A stretch of 64,000 bases of DNA from Rhodococcus sp. 4CII (GTDB lineage Bacteria > Actinomycetota > Actinomycetes > Mycobacteriales > Mycobacteriaceae): NCBI RefSeq assembly GCF_014256275.1, contig NZ_JACCFE010000002.1, positions 7,255,501 to 7,319,500 of the forward strand, in the 5' to 3' direction. The translations under genes were made by a program, and so were the position numbers. Positions 25,912 to 34,467 of this stretch are shown here, piece by piece. Position 1 is the first letter of the stretch. Every line of letters starts with the position of its first letter. Below the pieces are notes generated by a model. The model had not been told where the DNA came from, made no database searches, and saw only the letters and a list, made by a program, of their open reading frames with translations.

Positions 25912-26760
25912 TCAGGTGCGCGACGGGGTCGTGGAGAAGAAGTCGTCGATGATGCGCACCACCGCGGCGGGATCCTCCAGATGGGGATAATGCCCGACAC
26001 CGTCCAGGACGGCGAGCCTGCTGCCGGGCATCGCCGCGTGAGCGGCGTACCCGTGCGCGACTGGGATGATGCCGTCCGAATCACCCCAGATCAGTTGCGT
26101 GGGCAGACCCGCATTGAGGTACAGCCGGTTCAGTGCGCTCACCGCCTGCCCCCGGTGATCGACCACGGCGCGCAACGTCCGCAGGAACGCCTGACGAGTC
26201 TGCGGATCGGACAGCGACGCGTAGGCGTGCCACATCTCGTCGCCGCGCACCGACTGGATCCCGATCGCCGCCAGCCAGCCGCGGACCTTGTCGCCGGCGT
26301 CGCGAATCGCGGCGGGCGCCACCAACGGCAGTAGGAACTCCGACCCCGGCGCGGCCAGCAACCGCAGTGTCCAGTTCACGTCCGGCCCCAGCCCGCCGCT
26401 GCCGATGAGAACCAGGCGGTCGCACAGGTCGGGGTGCTGATAGCTGAACTGCATCGCCACCCCGCCGCCGAGGGACTGCCCGACCACGGTCACCCGTTCG
26501 ATGTCCAGTTCCCGCAACAGGTCGCGCAGCCACGCGGCGAACGCGCCCAGCGAGTAGTCGCCGCGCGGTTTGGCCGAGTCACCGTGACCGGGCAGGTCCG
26601 GTGCCACCACCCGGTACCGCTGCTCCAGCTGCGGAAGAACCGCACGCCACGTCGCGGAACTGCCCGCCATCCCGTGGACCAGCAGCAGCGCCTCGCCCTC
26701 ACCGGCCATCCGATAGGCGACGTCGTCCCCGTGCAGCGCGACATGTCGGAGCTGGGACAT
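25912..26760 (-). CDS. Alpha/beta-fold hydrolase
   Basis: 282 residues from ATG 26760. LLLVHGMAGSSATW carries the oxyanion-hole HG, VVGQSLGGGVAMQF holds the nucleophile Ser, WGDSDGIIPVAHGY the acid Asp, and GVGHYPHLED the catalytic His. Full triad and normal length suggest an active esterase, lactonase or C-C hydrolase. No pathway neighbour narrows the substrate. Divergent from the winged-helix regulator at 26920, 159 bases away. Confidence 0.88.
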   Translation of the reverse strand: MSQLRHVALHGDDVAYRMAGEGEALLLVHGMAGSSATWRAVLPQLEQRYRVVAPDLPGHGDSAKPRGDYSLGAFAAWLRDLLRELDIERVTVVGQSLGGGVAMQFSYQHPDLCDRLVLIGSGGLGPDVNWTLRLLAAPGSEFLLPLVAPAAIRDAGDKVRGWLAAIGIQSVRGDEMWHAYASLSDPQTRQAFLRTLRAVVDHRGQAVSALNRLYLNAGLPTQLIWGDSDGIIPVAHGYAAHAAMPGSRLAVLDGVGHYPHLEDPAAVVRIIDDFFSTTPSRT

Positions 26761-26919
26761 ACAGCGACCTCCCGATCGGGTGATGCAGTGGTGTCGACGG
26801 TAACGATAGGGGAGTTCCGCTCGATATCGTCATCAGTTGCGGCGCGGGAACTTGATCTCGGCCGCCAGTTGATCTATCCGGCACACCCGTCGCGAGGCGC
26901 GAAAGCAGGAGGAATCCGC

Positions 26920-27666
26920 ATGAACTCTGTGTCGAGTCCGGCCGCCGCCCGTCCCCGTGTACTGCTCATCGACGCCGACGTGGAGAGATCTATCGTCGAT
27001 CGCTTGCGGGATGCGGGCTTCTTCGTCACACGCACCTATGCGGAACCGGTGCGGTCGCGGATCGAACCACCCGACGTCGTGATCGTCGACGCCCGATCAC
27101 CCCACCTTGACGCCCTCACCACCGTGCGAGGATTGAAGGCGATGCGGTTCGCGCTCGCCGTCGTCGTGATCGGCACCTTCCGTTCCGGCAACCGTCGCAG
27201 CGATCTCCTCGAGGCCGGCGCCGACGACGTGATGGAGATGCCCGTCGGCGCCGACGAACTCGTCGCCCGGCTTCGCGCCATCCTCCGGCGCGTGAAGCCC
27301 GACGTGCCCGACACCGCACAGGCCGACACACAGGACCTCTGCCTCTGCGACGAGCATCACGAACCCGATCACGACGGGCTGCGCACCACGCTGACCAGAA
27401 CGGAATTCGTCCTCTTCACCGTGCTGTCCCACAACATCGGCAGAGTAGTCACGCGCCGCGACCTGATGCTCATGGTCTGGGGAGTGACCGTGGAATCGAA
27501 GACGAACGTCCTCAACGCGTACGTCTGCTCCCTCCGGCGGAAACTGGTGGCCGTGGGTTCGCCGTACGTCGTACACACGGTGCGGGGTGTCGGTTTCTCC
27601 CTGGGCGAGGTCGAACACGCGGGGAACCTCGCGCCGGACCGCCAGGTGCCCGTCGCCGCATCGTAG
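26920..27666 (+). CDS. Winged-helix response regulator with degenerate receiver
   Basis: ATG 26920 follows AGGAGGA; 248 residues. Receiver-like domain keeps D18/D20 and acceptor-position D57 (VVIVDARSP), but the invariant Lys is replaced: DVMEMPVGADEL has Met at 107 before Pro. The effector domain has LTRTEFVLFTVLSHNIGRVV and LNAYVCSLRRKL plus VHTVRGVGFSLG. Such atypical regulators often work without phosphorylation or sense other cues. A Cys-x-Cys and paired His (CLCDEHHEPDHD) occur in the linker, possibly metal-binding. No kinase neighbours it. Confidence 0.85.
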   Translation: MNSVSSPAAARPRVLLIDADVERSIVDRLRDAGFFVTRTYAEPVRSRIEPPDVVIVDARSPHLDALTTVRGLKAMRFALAVVVIGTFRSGNRRSDLLEAGADDVMEMPVGADELVARLRAILRRVKPDVPDTAQADTQDLCLCDEHHEPDHDGLRTTLTRTEFVLFTVLSHNIGRVVTRRDLMLMVWGVTVESKTNVLNAYVCSLRRKLVAVGSPYVVHTVRGVGFSLGEVEHAGNLAPDRQVPVAAS

Positions 27667-28149
27667 GGCGGCCGTCGCGAAAAACATGACCGGCTGCCAT
27701 CTCACCGAAACCCATTGTGGGATAGCGCTATCGCGCGAACCGGGGATACACCGATCGCGTCTGAGGTACTCCGGTTGATTGAACTCGAGTACTGCCGAGC
27801 CAATTCTCACGTTTCGTGCAGGAACGCCCGAAGTCGCTCGAGCACCAGCTCGAGTCGCTGATCGCAGAGTCGGACCGCCGTCGGATCGAACTTCAGCCAC
27901 GGCCCGACGGTGTTCGGTCCGACGAAGGCGGATACCTTCTGCGGATGTCGCAACATCACAGATGCGGCGATCGGACCACCTCACTCTCTGCTCATAAGAC
28001 GCTGCCTCACCGCGAACATCCAGTAGGCTCCGCTGCCGAAAGAGTTCGCCGGGTTGGCCGCAGCTTTGCGGCAAGGACATGTCGAGATCCCAGCCTCGGC
28101 TCCGTCCCCGCCTCGAATCGGCAGGACAGCAATTGGAGGAATCGATCCC
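27667..28149. other. Intergenic region, no supported gene
   Basis: About 480 bases between the winged-helix regulator and the VOC gene. Short frames exist on both strands, including a minus-strand stretch near 27807-27957 that looks protein-like only with a frameshift. No family recognised. Confidence 0.4.
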
Positions 28150-28590
28150 ATGGCCCACATACAGCGTTTCGACCACGTCGGCATCACCGTCGCGGACCTC
28201 GACTCGGTAACGGCGTTCTTCGTCGGACTGGGCCTCGAGGTAGAGGGCACCGGATCCGTGGAGGGCGAGTTCGTGGAGACCGTCTGCGGCATCCCCGGCG
28301 CGCACTGTGAGATCGCAATGCTGCGGCCGCCCGACGGCGGGTCCCGGCTGGAGCTCGCGACGTTCGTCACGCCCGACCACGTGCCCGGATCGCCAACGGC
28401 AATGGCCAACGAGCTCGGGCTGCGCAACGTGTCCTTCGAGGTCGCCGACCTCCAAGCAGCCGTCGATGCGGTGGCTGCGGACGGGTACGGGCTCATCGGC
28501 GGCATCGGCGAGTACGAGAACAGCGTGCGGATGGCCTACGTGCGTGGGCCCGAAGGGATCATCGTGTCCCTGTTCGAACAGCTCGGCTGA
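28150..28590 (+). CDS. VOC (glyoxalase/bleomycin-resistance/dioxygenase) superfamily protein
   Basis: 146 residues from ATG 28150, GGAGGA upstream. Two beta-alpha-beta-beta-beta repeats: FDHVGITVADLDSVTAFFVG and LRNVSFEVADLQAAVDAVAA, with metal-ligand candidates His8, Glu in SRLELATF, and Glu in GPEGIIVSLFEQ. This is a typical single-domain VOC enzyme; members isomerise, epimerise or cleave small molecules. No substrate indicated. Stands alone, convergent with the ECF operon. Confidence 0.8.
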   Translation: MAHIQRFDHVGITVADLDSVTAFFVGLGLEVEGTGSVEGEFVETVCGIPGAHCEIAMLRPPDGGSRLELATFVTPDHVPGSPTAMANELGLRNVSFEVADLQAAVDAVAADGYGLIGGIGEYENSVRMAYVRGPEGIIVSLFEQLG

Positions 28591-28698
28591 CGGGGGTGCG
28601 CGCTACCGCGTGTGTCCATTCACCGTGGACGCGGTGGCAGCTGGACAACGTGTACTGAATGCCCGGCTGTGGCAGTCCTGTTCGCCGATCCGTGAGCA

Positions 28699-29934
28699 CT
28701 ACCGCAGTTGGTCGCGGCGGCGGGTCAGGTAGGCGGTCTCGGCGGTGTTGCCCGCCAGCCCGATGGCTTTGTCGTACGCCGCGCGCGACTGCTGACTTCG
28801 GCCCAGCCTGCGCAGCAGGTCGGCGCGGGTGGCGTGATAGGCGTGATAGCCGGCCAACCTGTGCTCCAGCTGATCGATAGCCGCCAGCGCCACCGCAGGG
28901 CCGTCGAGCTCCGCGACCGTGATGGCCCGGTTGAGCGCAACGATCGGCGACGGATCGATGCGCACGAGCTGGTCGTAGAGGGCGAGGATCTGCGACCAGT
29001 CGGTGTCGCGCGCGTCGCGGGCGGAGGTGTGCACGGCGTTGATCGCCGCGAGAATCTGGTAGCGACCCGGAGCCACCCCGGCGGCGGCAGCGGCGAGGCG
29101 CTCGCGCACCAGCTGGTGTCCCTCGGCGATCAGCGTGGCGTCCCAGGCACCGCGGTCCTGCTCGGTCAGGGGGATCAGTTCGCCGCCCGCCGAGACCCGG
29201 GCGGGGCGGCGGGCCTCGGCGAGAAGCATCAGTGCCAACAGTCCGGCCACCTCACCGTCGTCCGGCAGGAGGGCGCGGATCAGGCGGGTCAGCCGGATGG
29301 CCTCGGCGGTCAGGTCGTGCCGTAGGGGATCGGTGTCGGGGCCGGTGGCCAGGTAGCCCTCGTTGAAGACGAGAAAGAGGACGGCGAGTACGCCGGCGAC
29401 GCGTGCCGGGAGGTCCTCGGCGGCCGGCACTCGATAGGGGATGCGGGCCGCTTTGATCTTGGCCTTCGCGCGGGTGATCCGCTGCCCCATGGTGCTTTCG
29501 GCCACCAGGAAGGCGCGGGCGATCTCGGGCATGGTCAGGCCGCCGACCATCCGCAACGTCAGGGCCATCCGGGTCTCCATCGCCAGCGCCGGGTGACAGC
29601 AGGTGAAGATCAGCCGGAGCCGGTCGTCGTCGATGGCGCCGAGGGGCTCGGGCGGGTCGTCGTCGTACACCATCTGAGCCTCCTTGTGCTTGTCGTCGCG
29701 CTTGTTCTCGCGCCGGATCCGGTCGATGGCCTTATGGTTGGCGGTGGTGGTCAGCCAGGCGCCGGGATTGGGCGGTACGCCGTCGGCCGGCCACCGCTCG
29801 ACGGCGATCGTGAACGCCTCGGCCGCTGCCTCCTCGGCGATGTCGAGGTTACCGAAGCGCCTGGTCAGGGCCGCGATCACGCGGGCCCACTCCTCGTGGT
29901 GGGCCCGCGTGATCGCCTCGTCGACGTCGCTCAC
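28699..29934 (-). CDS. ECF42-type RNA polymerase sigma factor with C-terminal TPR-like domain
   Basis: GTG 29934 overlaps the upstream YCII stop (GTGA); 411 residues. Sigma2: IAEEAAAEAFTIAVERWPA and LTTTANHKAIDRIRRENKR; sigma4: CCHPALAMETRMALTLRMVG and RAFLVAESTMGQRITRAKAK. The long C-terminus (about 170-411) with FLVFNEGYLA and paired helices (LNRAITVAELDGPAVALAAI) is the DUF6596/TPR-like extension that replaces an anti-sigma factor in this group. Typically encoded beside YCII/DGPF proteins, as here. Role unknown, often stress-related. Confidence 0.9.
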   Translation of the reverse strand: MSDVDEAITRAHHEEWARVIAALTRRFGNLDIAEEAAAEAFTIAVERWPADGVPPNPGAWLTTTANHKAIDRIRRENKRDDKHKEAQMVYDDDPPEPLGAIDDDRLRLIFTCCHPALAMETRMALTLRMVGGLTMPEIARAFLVAESTMGQRITRAKAKIKAARIPYRVPAAEDLPARVAGVLAVLFLVFNEGYLATGPDTDPLRHDLTAEAIRLTRLIRALLPDDGEVAGLLALMLLAEARRPARVSAGGELIPLTEQDRGAWDATLIAEGHQLVRERLAAAAAGVAPGRYQILAAINAVHTSARDARDTDWSQILALYDQLVRIDPSPIVALNRAITVAELDGPAVALAAIDQLEHRLAGYHAYHATRADLLRRLGRSQQSRAAYDKAIGLAGNTAETAYLTRRRDQLR

Positions 29935-30254
29935 TGGAACGGCCGCACCTCGATCTTCCGATCGCAGACCTTCGACGCCTCGGTCGCGAGCTCGAGCGCC
30001 ACATCCAGGTCGGGGGCCTCCCACACCCACAAGCCGGCAAGGTACTCCTTCGACTCCACGAAAGGCCCGTCGCTGAACACCGCCTGCTCGCCCCGATTGT
30101 CGACCACCGTGGCTGCGTCGGTATCCGCGAGGCCGCCCGCGAAAACCCAGTAGCCCTCGGCGATCAGTCGTTCGTTGAACACGCTGATGTCAGGCTGCCT
30201 GTCCGTGCTGCCGGGATTGCTCTTGTCATCGATCACGGAAACCAAATACTGCAT
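29931..30254 (-). CDS. YCII/DGPF-domain protein
   Basis: 107 residues from ATG 30254 with GAGAGG upstream. The signature SDGPFVESKEYLAGLWVWEA and N-terminal MQYLVSVID identify the YCII-related DGPF family, small dimeric alpha-beta proteins routinely linked to ECF42 sigma factors. The stop overlaps the sigma start, so the two proteins are probably co-produced. Proposed roles include modulating the sigma factor C-terminus; unproven. Confidence 0.88.
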   Translation of the reverse strand: MQYLVSVIDDKSNPGSTDRQPDISVFNERLIAEGYWVFAGGLADTDAATVVDNRGEQAVFSDGPFVESKEYLAGLWVWEAPDLDVALELATEASKVCDRKIEVRPFQ

Positions 30255-30307
30255 CTGAAGATCCTCTCTTGTTGTGTCAAGACAGCGTGGTTCGGTGGTC
30301 AGGGACT

Positions 30308-30910
30308 TCAGGCCCTTGCATACCGCGGGCGCCCGGCGGGCCGGTAGACCTGGATCGTCACACCCTTCGAGTCGACCCGTGACTCGACCAGGTCGAGCGC
30401 AAGATCCGGACCGGTCTCCGGGAACAGTCTCGCGCCCTGGCCGAGGATCACCGGGATCACGATCAGAGTCATCTCGTCGACCAGACCGTTCTCCAGCAGC
30501 CACCGGGTCAGGGAGCCACTGCCGTGCACCTGCAGCTCACCCCCGGGCTTGGCCTTCAGCTCGCTGATGTCCGCCGCGAGATCACCGTGGAGAACCGTCG
30601 TGTCCTCCCACCCCGGCGCGGTGAGCGTGGTCGAGGCAACGTACTTGGGGGCCTCGTTCAAGGCCGCGCCGATGGGATGTGCGCGCATCGATCCCCAGTA
30701 GCCGGCGAACAGCTCGTAGGTGCGCCGGCCGAACAGGAACGCCTCGGCGCGCGGGTAGGTCTGCGTGATGAACGTCCTGGTCTCGTCGTCACCCGCCCCC
30801 AGGGCCCATCCGCCGCGCTCGAATCCGTTCCTGCGGTCCTCATCCGACGCGCCGCCGTTTCCCTGCATCACTCCATCGATGGTGATCTGAGTCATGGTCG
30901 TCAGCTTCAT
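30308..30910 (-). CDS. Dihydrofolate reductase/RibD C-terminal family protein
   Basis: 200 residues from ATG 30910. TQITIDGVMQG, AFLFGRRTYELFAGYW, ELQVHGSGSLTRWLLENGLV and VIPVILGQGARLFPE are the NAD(P)H and substrate motifs of RibD-C/DHFR-fold reductases. Such stand-alone proteins commonly occur in ECF42/YCII operons. It lies 53 bases before YCII on the same strand and is likely first in a three-gene operon. Actual substrate unknown; a second paralogue is at 32087. Confidence 0.85.
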   Translation of the reverse strand: MKLTTMTQITIDGVMQGNGGASDEDRRNGFERGGWALGAGDDETRTFITQTYPRAEAFLFGRRTYELFAGYWGSMRAHPIGAALNEAPKYVASTTLTAPGWEDTTVLHGDLAADISELKAKPGGELQVHGSGSLTRWLLENGLVDEMTLIVIPVILGQGARLFPETGPDLALDLVESRVDSKGVTIQVYRPAGRPRYARA

Positions 30911-31226
30911 GATCGCGGTTCCTTACCTTGGCGCCGCCCCTTGTGGGCGGCCTCACCACTGCTACGAACACCACCGCCCCGATCCGACACCGCCTCCGGA
31001 CTTCTTTCAAAATAATCTTCCTGGTCGCCGGACGTCAGCGATCCGACACGGCATCCCCGACTTCCGCAGCGAGGTCGCCATGCGGCGGCCATCGCACCCA
31101 CTGAGCGCAATCGACCGGTCGCCGATCGCCCGCAGGGTTCGTAGCCTTCGATCGGGGTGTGCTTGGTCGAGCGGGCCTGAACCCCTCAGCTTTTGTGGGT
31201 GGATGCAAGTGATAGAAGTTCTAGCC
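30911..31226. other. Divergent intergenic region, promoters for ECF42 operon and Imm5-like gene
   Basis: No gene is supported in this 316-base stretch. It should hold the operon promoter on the minus strand and that of the 31227 gene on the plus strand; no clear motif was recognised. Confidence 0.4.
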
Positions 31227-31742
31227 ATGATCCTCCCGAAGGTCCGAGACCCACGCTTCGTCACGATCCGCCGCGGTGGGACCCTCACCGACTCGGATCA
31301 CCGGCTGCTGGCGCTCTGGGCAGCATCGTGCGCGGAGCACGTCCTACATCTGTTCGAGTCGAGTCGGCCGGAGGACCCGCGACCGCGTGAGGCGATCGAG
31401 CATGCCCGCGCCTGGGTGCGCGGGGAGGTCACGATGATGCAGGCTCGCGCAGCGGGCGGCCATGCGATGGGCGCGGCCAGAGACCTACGTGGAGCGGCAC
31501 GCCACGCGGCCTACGCTGCGGGGCAGGCCGGAGCCGTCGCGCACGTCGCAGCGCACGAACTCGGTGCTGCCGCCTATGCGATCAAGGCCGCACGGGCTGC
31601 CGCGCCGGAGGGGGAGGGCGAGGCAGCAGGACGACGGGAGTGCCGGTGGCAGCGTGACCAGCTCCCTGAAGCGATTCGCGAGCTCGTTTTCGACGACCAG
31701 CGGTTGCGGAACGACATCTGCTGGTCGGTGTTCGACTGCTGA
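31227..31742 (+). CDS. Imm5-like putative immunity protein
   Basis: 171 residues from ATG 31227 (an ATG at 31203 would add eight residues). LPKVRDPRFVTIRRGGTLTD then HRLLALWAASCAEHVLHLFE and an Ala/His-rich helical stretch (AARHAAYAAGQAGAVAHVAA) match small helical proteins annotated as putative immunity proteins. No toxin gene is adjacent, so the name may not reflect its job here. The C-terminus is Arg/Glu/Asp-rich. Confidence 0.55.
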   Translation: MILPKVRDPRFVTIRRGGTLTDSDHRLLALWAASCAEHVLHLFESSRPEDPRPREAIEHARAWVRGEVTMMQARAAGGHAMGAARDLRGAARHAAYAAGQAGAVAHVAAHELGAAAYAIKAARAAAPEGEGEAAGRRECRWQRDQLPEAIRELVFDDQRLRNDICWSVFDC

Positions 31743-32086
31743 GCGTCGGGATGCCGGCGCCGGCCTCGAGTCCGTGTCGACCGTGACCTGTGGACACCGT
31801 CACCGAGAGCGACGTCGTCAGTAAGGCTCCCGGCCAGAACCCGGTCAAGCGCTGACGTCCACGGCAGTCCCGAGCACACCGGCGCCACGCCCTTGTCGCC
31901 GTCTCTTCCCTTCGCCTATGTCCGGCAATACCTGCGGATTCAGGGCTTTCGCACGGGGGTGTACAGGTCTCGGCTGTGCCGATGAATTTCGGATGGATCC
32001 GTGGTCGATACCTCTGGACACACCGACAGCGGCAGGCCCGTGCCGGCACGGTTCCAGCGCGGGAGGAAACACATGGAGGAACTGGG
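31743..32086 (+). other. Intergenic leader of the second RibD-like gene
   Basis: No supported gene. Includes the 12-base palindrome GCCGGCGCCGGC near 31752 and the GGAGGA ribosome site of the next gene. Confidence 0.4.
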
Positions 32087-32644
32087 ATGCGCAAGTTGAT
32101 TCTGGGCTTTTACGTCTCGCTCGACGGCAAGAGCGCTGACGCGGACAACGGAATTCGAGACGTCATGATGAGCATCGACGACCCCGAGCAAGAGGAATAC
32201 TTCGTCAGCCGACTGTGGGATGCTGGGGCATTCCTCATGGGCCGCAACACCTACGAGATCATGGCCGGATACTGGCCCACCTCCGACCACCCGTCCGCCA
32301 AGGCCATGAACGAGATCCCCAAGGTCGTGTTCTCCCACACCCTGAAATCCGCCGACGACTGGCCCGAGACCCGGATCGCCAGCGGTGACACCGCCGAGGA
32401 GATCGCCAAGCTCAAGGCCGAACCCGGCAAGGACCTCGTCGCCGCCGGTGGCACCGAGTTCATGCACTCGCTGATCAGGCTCGGTGTGGTCGACGAGTAC
32501 CGGCTGTGGGTATTGCCCGCCGCCACGGGCAAGGGCGCGCCGTTGTTCCCGGAGTTGGATCAGCCCGTGAAGCTGAGTTTGGTGAAAAGCACCGCCTTCC
32601 CGTCCGGCGTCCTCGAATTGGTGTATACACCAGTCGACAAGTAG
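32087..32644 (+). CDS. Dihydrofolate reductase/RibD C-terminal family protein (second copy)
   Basis: 185 residues from ATG 32087 with GGAGGA upstream. LILGFYVSLDGKSAD, GAFLMGRNTYEIMAGYW, DLVAAGGTEFMHSLIRLGVV and LPAATGKGAPLFPE define the RibD-C/DHFR fold. It differs clearly from the copy at 30308 and is not in an operon. It probably reduces an unidentified small substrate with NAD(P)H. Convergent with the GH43-like gene. Confidence 0.85.
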   Translation: MRKLILGFYVSLDGKSADADNGIRDVMMSIDDPEQEEYFVSRLWDAGAFLMGRNTYEIMAGYWPTSDHPSAKAMNEIPKVVFSHTLKSADDWPETRIASGDTAEEIAKLKAEPGKDLVAAGGTEFMHSLIRLGVVDEYRLWVLPAATGKGAPLFPELDQPVKLSLVKSTAFPSGVLELVYTPVDK

Positions 32645-32714
32645 GACCGGGTCGCCCTGCCGTCGCACTGATGGTCCCGGCGTCTGCTGACGACGTGACC
32701 GCTACGAGTTGTCG

Positions 32715-33683
32715 TTATGCCGGCTCTCTCATCACGCCGAAATGGCGCACCGTCCCGGAAACGCCTGGAAGCTCTTGCACGGGCGACCAGGTGCGCAGCC
32801 CATCCGTGCTGTCGGAATAGAGATACTTTCCTTCGGTGTAGGCGTCCAGATACATCCGCCAGGCGCCGTTCGGCAACTGAACCAGGGCTGGGCCCTCCAC
32901 CAGCGAACCCCAATTTCCGGGCGGAACGAACGAATAGGGTCCCGTCGCCGACGACGCGACCGCATGCTCGACGACCTTCTTCGTCTCGTTCTTGGTGAAT
33001 GCGTGGTAGGTCGATCCCACCTTGACCACAGTGGTGTCGATGTGGTCCGCGCCGATCCCGGCGAGCGGAACAGGCGGGCTCCACAACCTGAGCGACGGTT
33101 CCAGCGCCGTCATCAGATACGGCACGAATCCTCCCCCGGTCGACAGCGACAGGATGACATTGATGCGGTCGCCGTCCACGAACCATTCAGGCGCCCAGGC
33201 TTTGGTGACGAATGGCGACAGCGACGGTCCGTCCTTGAACCCGGCCGACCCCGACAAGCCCGGCGGGGGCACGGGACCTGTACCGGCCCCCGTGCCTGGC
33301 ATGAAGGCGCAGCAAAACGGGACGGGATAGGACTCCAGGAAGGTCCAGTTGATGCGGTCACTGCTGCGCGCGAAGCCGATATTCGCCCCACCGCCTGTCG
33401 TGTAGGTGAGGTAATACAACCCGTCTGTGTTCCGGAAGATGCTCGGGTCACGCACCAGCCCTGCCGGGGGCCGAAATGCCGACAGTCGGGCGGGTAGGAA
33501 TTGAGTGGCGTCCCCCGACTCGAAAACATCCATGTCCCGGTCGCTGGCGCTGCTGAACGCCACCATCGTGTATCGCCAGGCGGGCGGTGCGGCGCCGCTG
33601 CTCCCCGGGGCCGCGACCAGCAATCCCGCGACTGCGAGCAGCACCATCGATATGGCGGAAAGGCTGGTTCGATTGGTCAGCAT
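32715..33683 (-). CDS. Secreted GH43-like five-bladed beta-propeller glycosidase
   Basis: 322 residues from ATG 33683, with a signal peptide (LSAISMVLLAVAGLLVAAPG, cleavage near SSGAA). A longer in-frame start at 33746 lacks signal-peptide logic. RDPSIFRNTDGLYYLTYT has the catalytic-base Asp, and KAWAPEWFVDGDRINV the catalytic Glu of clan GH-F. Repeated Asp-Gly/Trp blades follow. Likely acts on arabinose- or galactose-containing polysaccharides outside the cell. Stands alone beside a CGNR regulator. Confidence 0.7.
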   Translation of the reverse strand: MLTNRTSLSAISMVLLAVAGLLVAAPGSSGAAPPAWRYTMVAFSSASDRDMDVFESGDATQFLPARLSAFRPPAGLVRDPSIFRNTDGLYYLTYTTGGGANIGFARSSDRINWTFLESYPVPFCCAFMPGTGAGTGPVPPPGLSGSAGFKDGPSLSPFVTKAWAPEWFVDGDRINVILSLSTGGGFVPYLMTALEPSLRLWSPPVPLAGIGADHIDTTVVKVGSTYHAFTKNETKKVVEHAVASSATGPYSFVPPGNWGSLVEGPALVQLPNGAWRMYLDAYTEGKYLYSDSTDGLRTWSPVQELPGVSGTVRHFGVMREPA

Positions 33684-33767
33684 CACCGGTGCAGTATCTA
33701 TGACAGCAGGGGCACCATGCGTAACTTTGGCCGCGGGCGCCTGCACCGGGATGTGGCGGGGTGACGA

Positions 33768-34343
33768 CTACTTTGCAGAGTCGGGGTTTTTGCGCTGGTT
33801 GGCGTTGAAGCGCGCCTTCTTCTCACGATTCCCGCACGTGTTCATGTCACACCATTTGCGGGTGCGACTCTGGCTGGTGTCGAAGAAGGCGGCTCGGCAG
33901 GTTGGCGATGCGCACAGGGCCAATCTTCCGTCCCGTTCGCCCGCGATGATGCTGATCGCGTCGGCGGCGATCAGGCCCAGGGCATCTTCAACGCAGGAAG
34001 TCGCACTGAGTCGCCATCGCCTGACGCCCTCGCGCGTCAGGATTGCCGCGGCCCGACCCTGAATGCTGCAGTCATTGATGACTTGGACGGCAGACGCAGG
34101 GAGAGCGTCTTGGATCGCGGCCGCGGTCGCTGCGGCGTGAATTGATTCCCTCAGTTCCCGAGCAAGTTCGAGCTGGGCGGTGGTGCAGGATTCCACGCCG
34201 AGGCCATTCACTGCCAGCCAGTCGACGAGTCGAGACGGTGTGGGTATGCGCTCCACGGGCGTGCCGTAACGCTCACTCAGAGTCCCCGTGAAACTGGTCG
34301 CCAGCACGCTGCCGAGGCGAAAGTCAGGGAACGAAGCACGCAT
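33768..34343 (-). CDS. CGNR zinc-finger/ABATE-domain transcriptional regulator
   Basis: 191 residues from ATG 34343. N-terminal ABATE domain (SFTGTLSERYGTPVERIPTP; LELARELRESIHAAATAAA) and C-terminal zinc finger CASPTCRAAFFDTSQSRTRK-WC ending CGNREKKARF. These proteins are predicted one-component transcription regulators. Immediately upstream is a phased repeat array (34346-34426) that suggests autoregulation and control of the divergent epoxide hydrolase gene. Confidence 0.88.
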   Translation of the reverse strand: MRASFPDFRLGSVLATSFTGTLSERYGTPVERIPTPSRLVDWLAVNGLGVESCTTAQLELARELRESIHAAATAAAIQDALPASAVQVINDCSIQGRAAAILTREGVRRWRLSATSCVEDALGLIAADAISIIAGERDGRLALCASPTCRAAFFDTSQSRTRKWCDMNTCGNREKKARFNANQRKNPDSAK

Positions 34344-34345
34344 GG

Positions 34346-34426
34346 AACCACCTTAGCCGGTTGCACGCTGGTATATAGACATGCTAGAACCGTCTTAGCC
34401 GGTTCGCGGTAGGTCTCAGCCGGTGC
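34346..34426. promoter_or_regulatory. Phased repeat operator between CGNR regulator and epoxide hydrolase
   Basis: Two near-identical 18-base elements GAACC-N9-GGTT (34346-34363 and 34388-34405; 16 of 18 identical), both with CTTAGCC in the middle, and a third partial core (34414-34426, CTCAGCCGGTG). Core-to-core distances are 42 and 21 bases, i.e. four and two helical turns, so binding would be on one DNA face. Probable binding site of the adjacent CGNR protein. Confidence 0.55.
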
Positions 34427-34467
34427 CACGATGACCGGGAGGTCTCATACCCCGTCCAACCAGCGAC

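Noticed and set aside
27807..27957. Short minus-strand frame that looked like a 49-aa protein (LELVLERLRAFLHET).
   Set aside because: It needs a frameshift to join its halves and matches no family.
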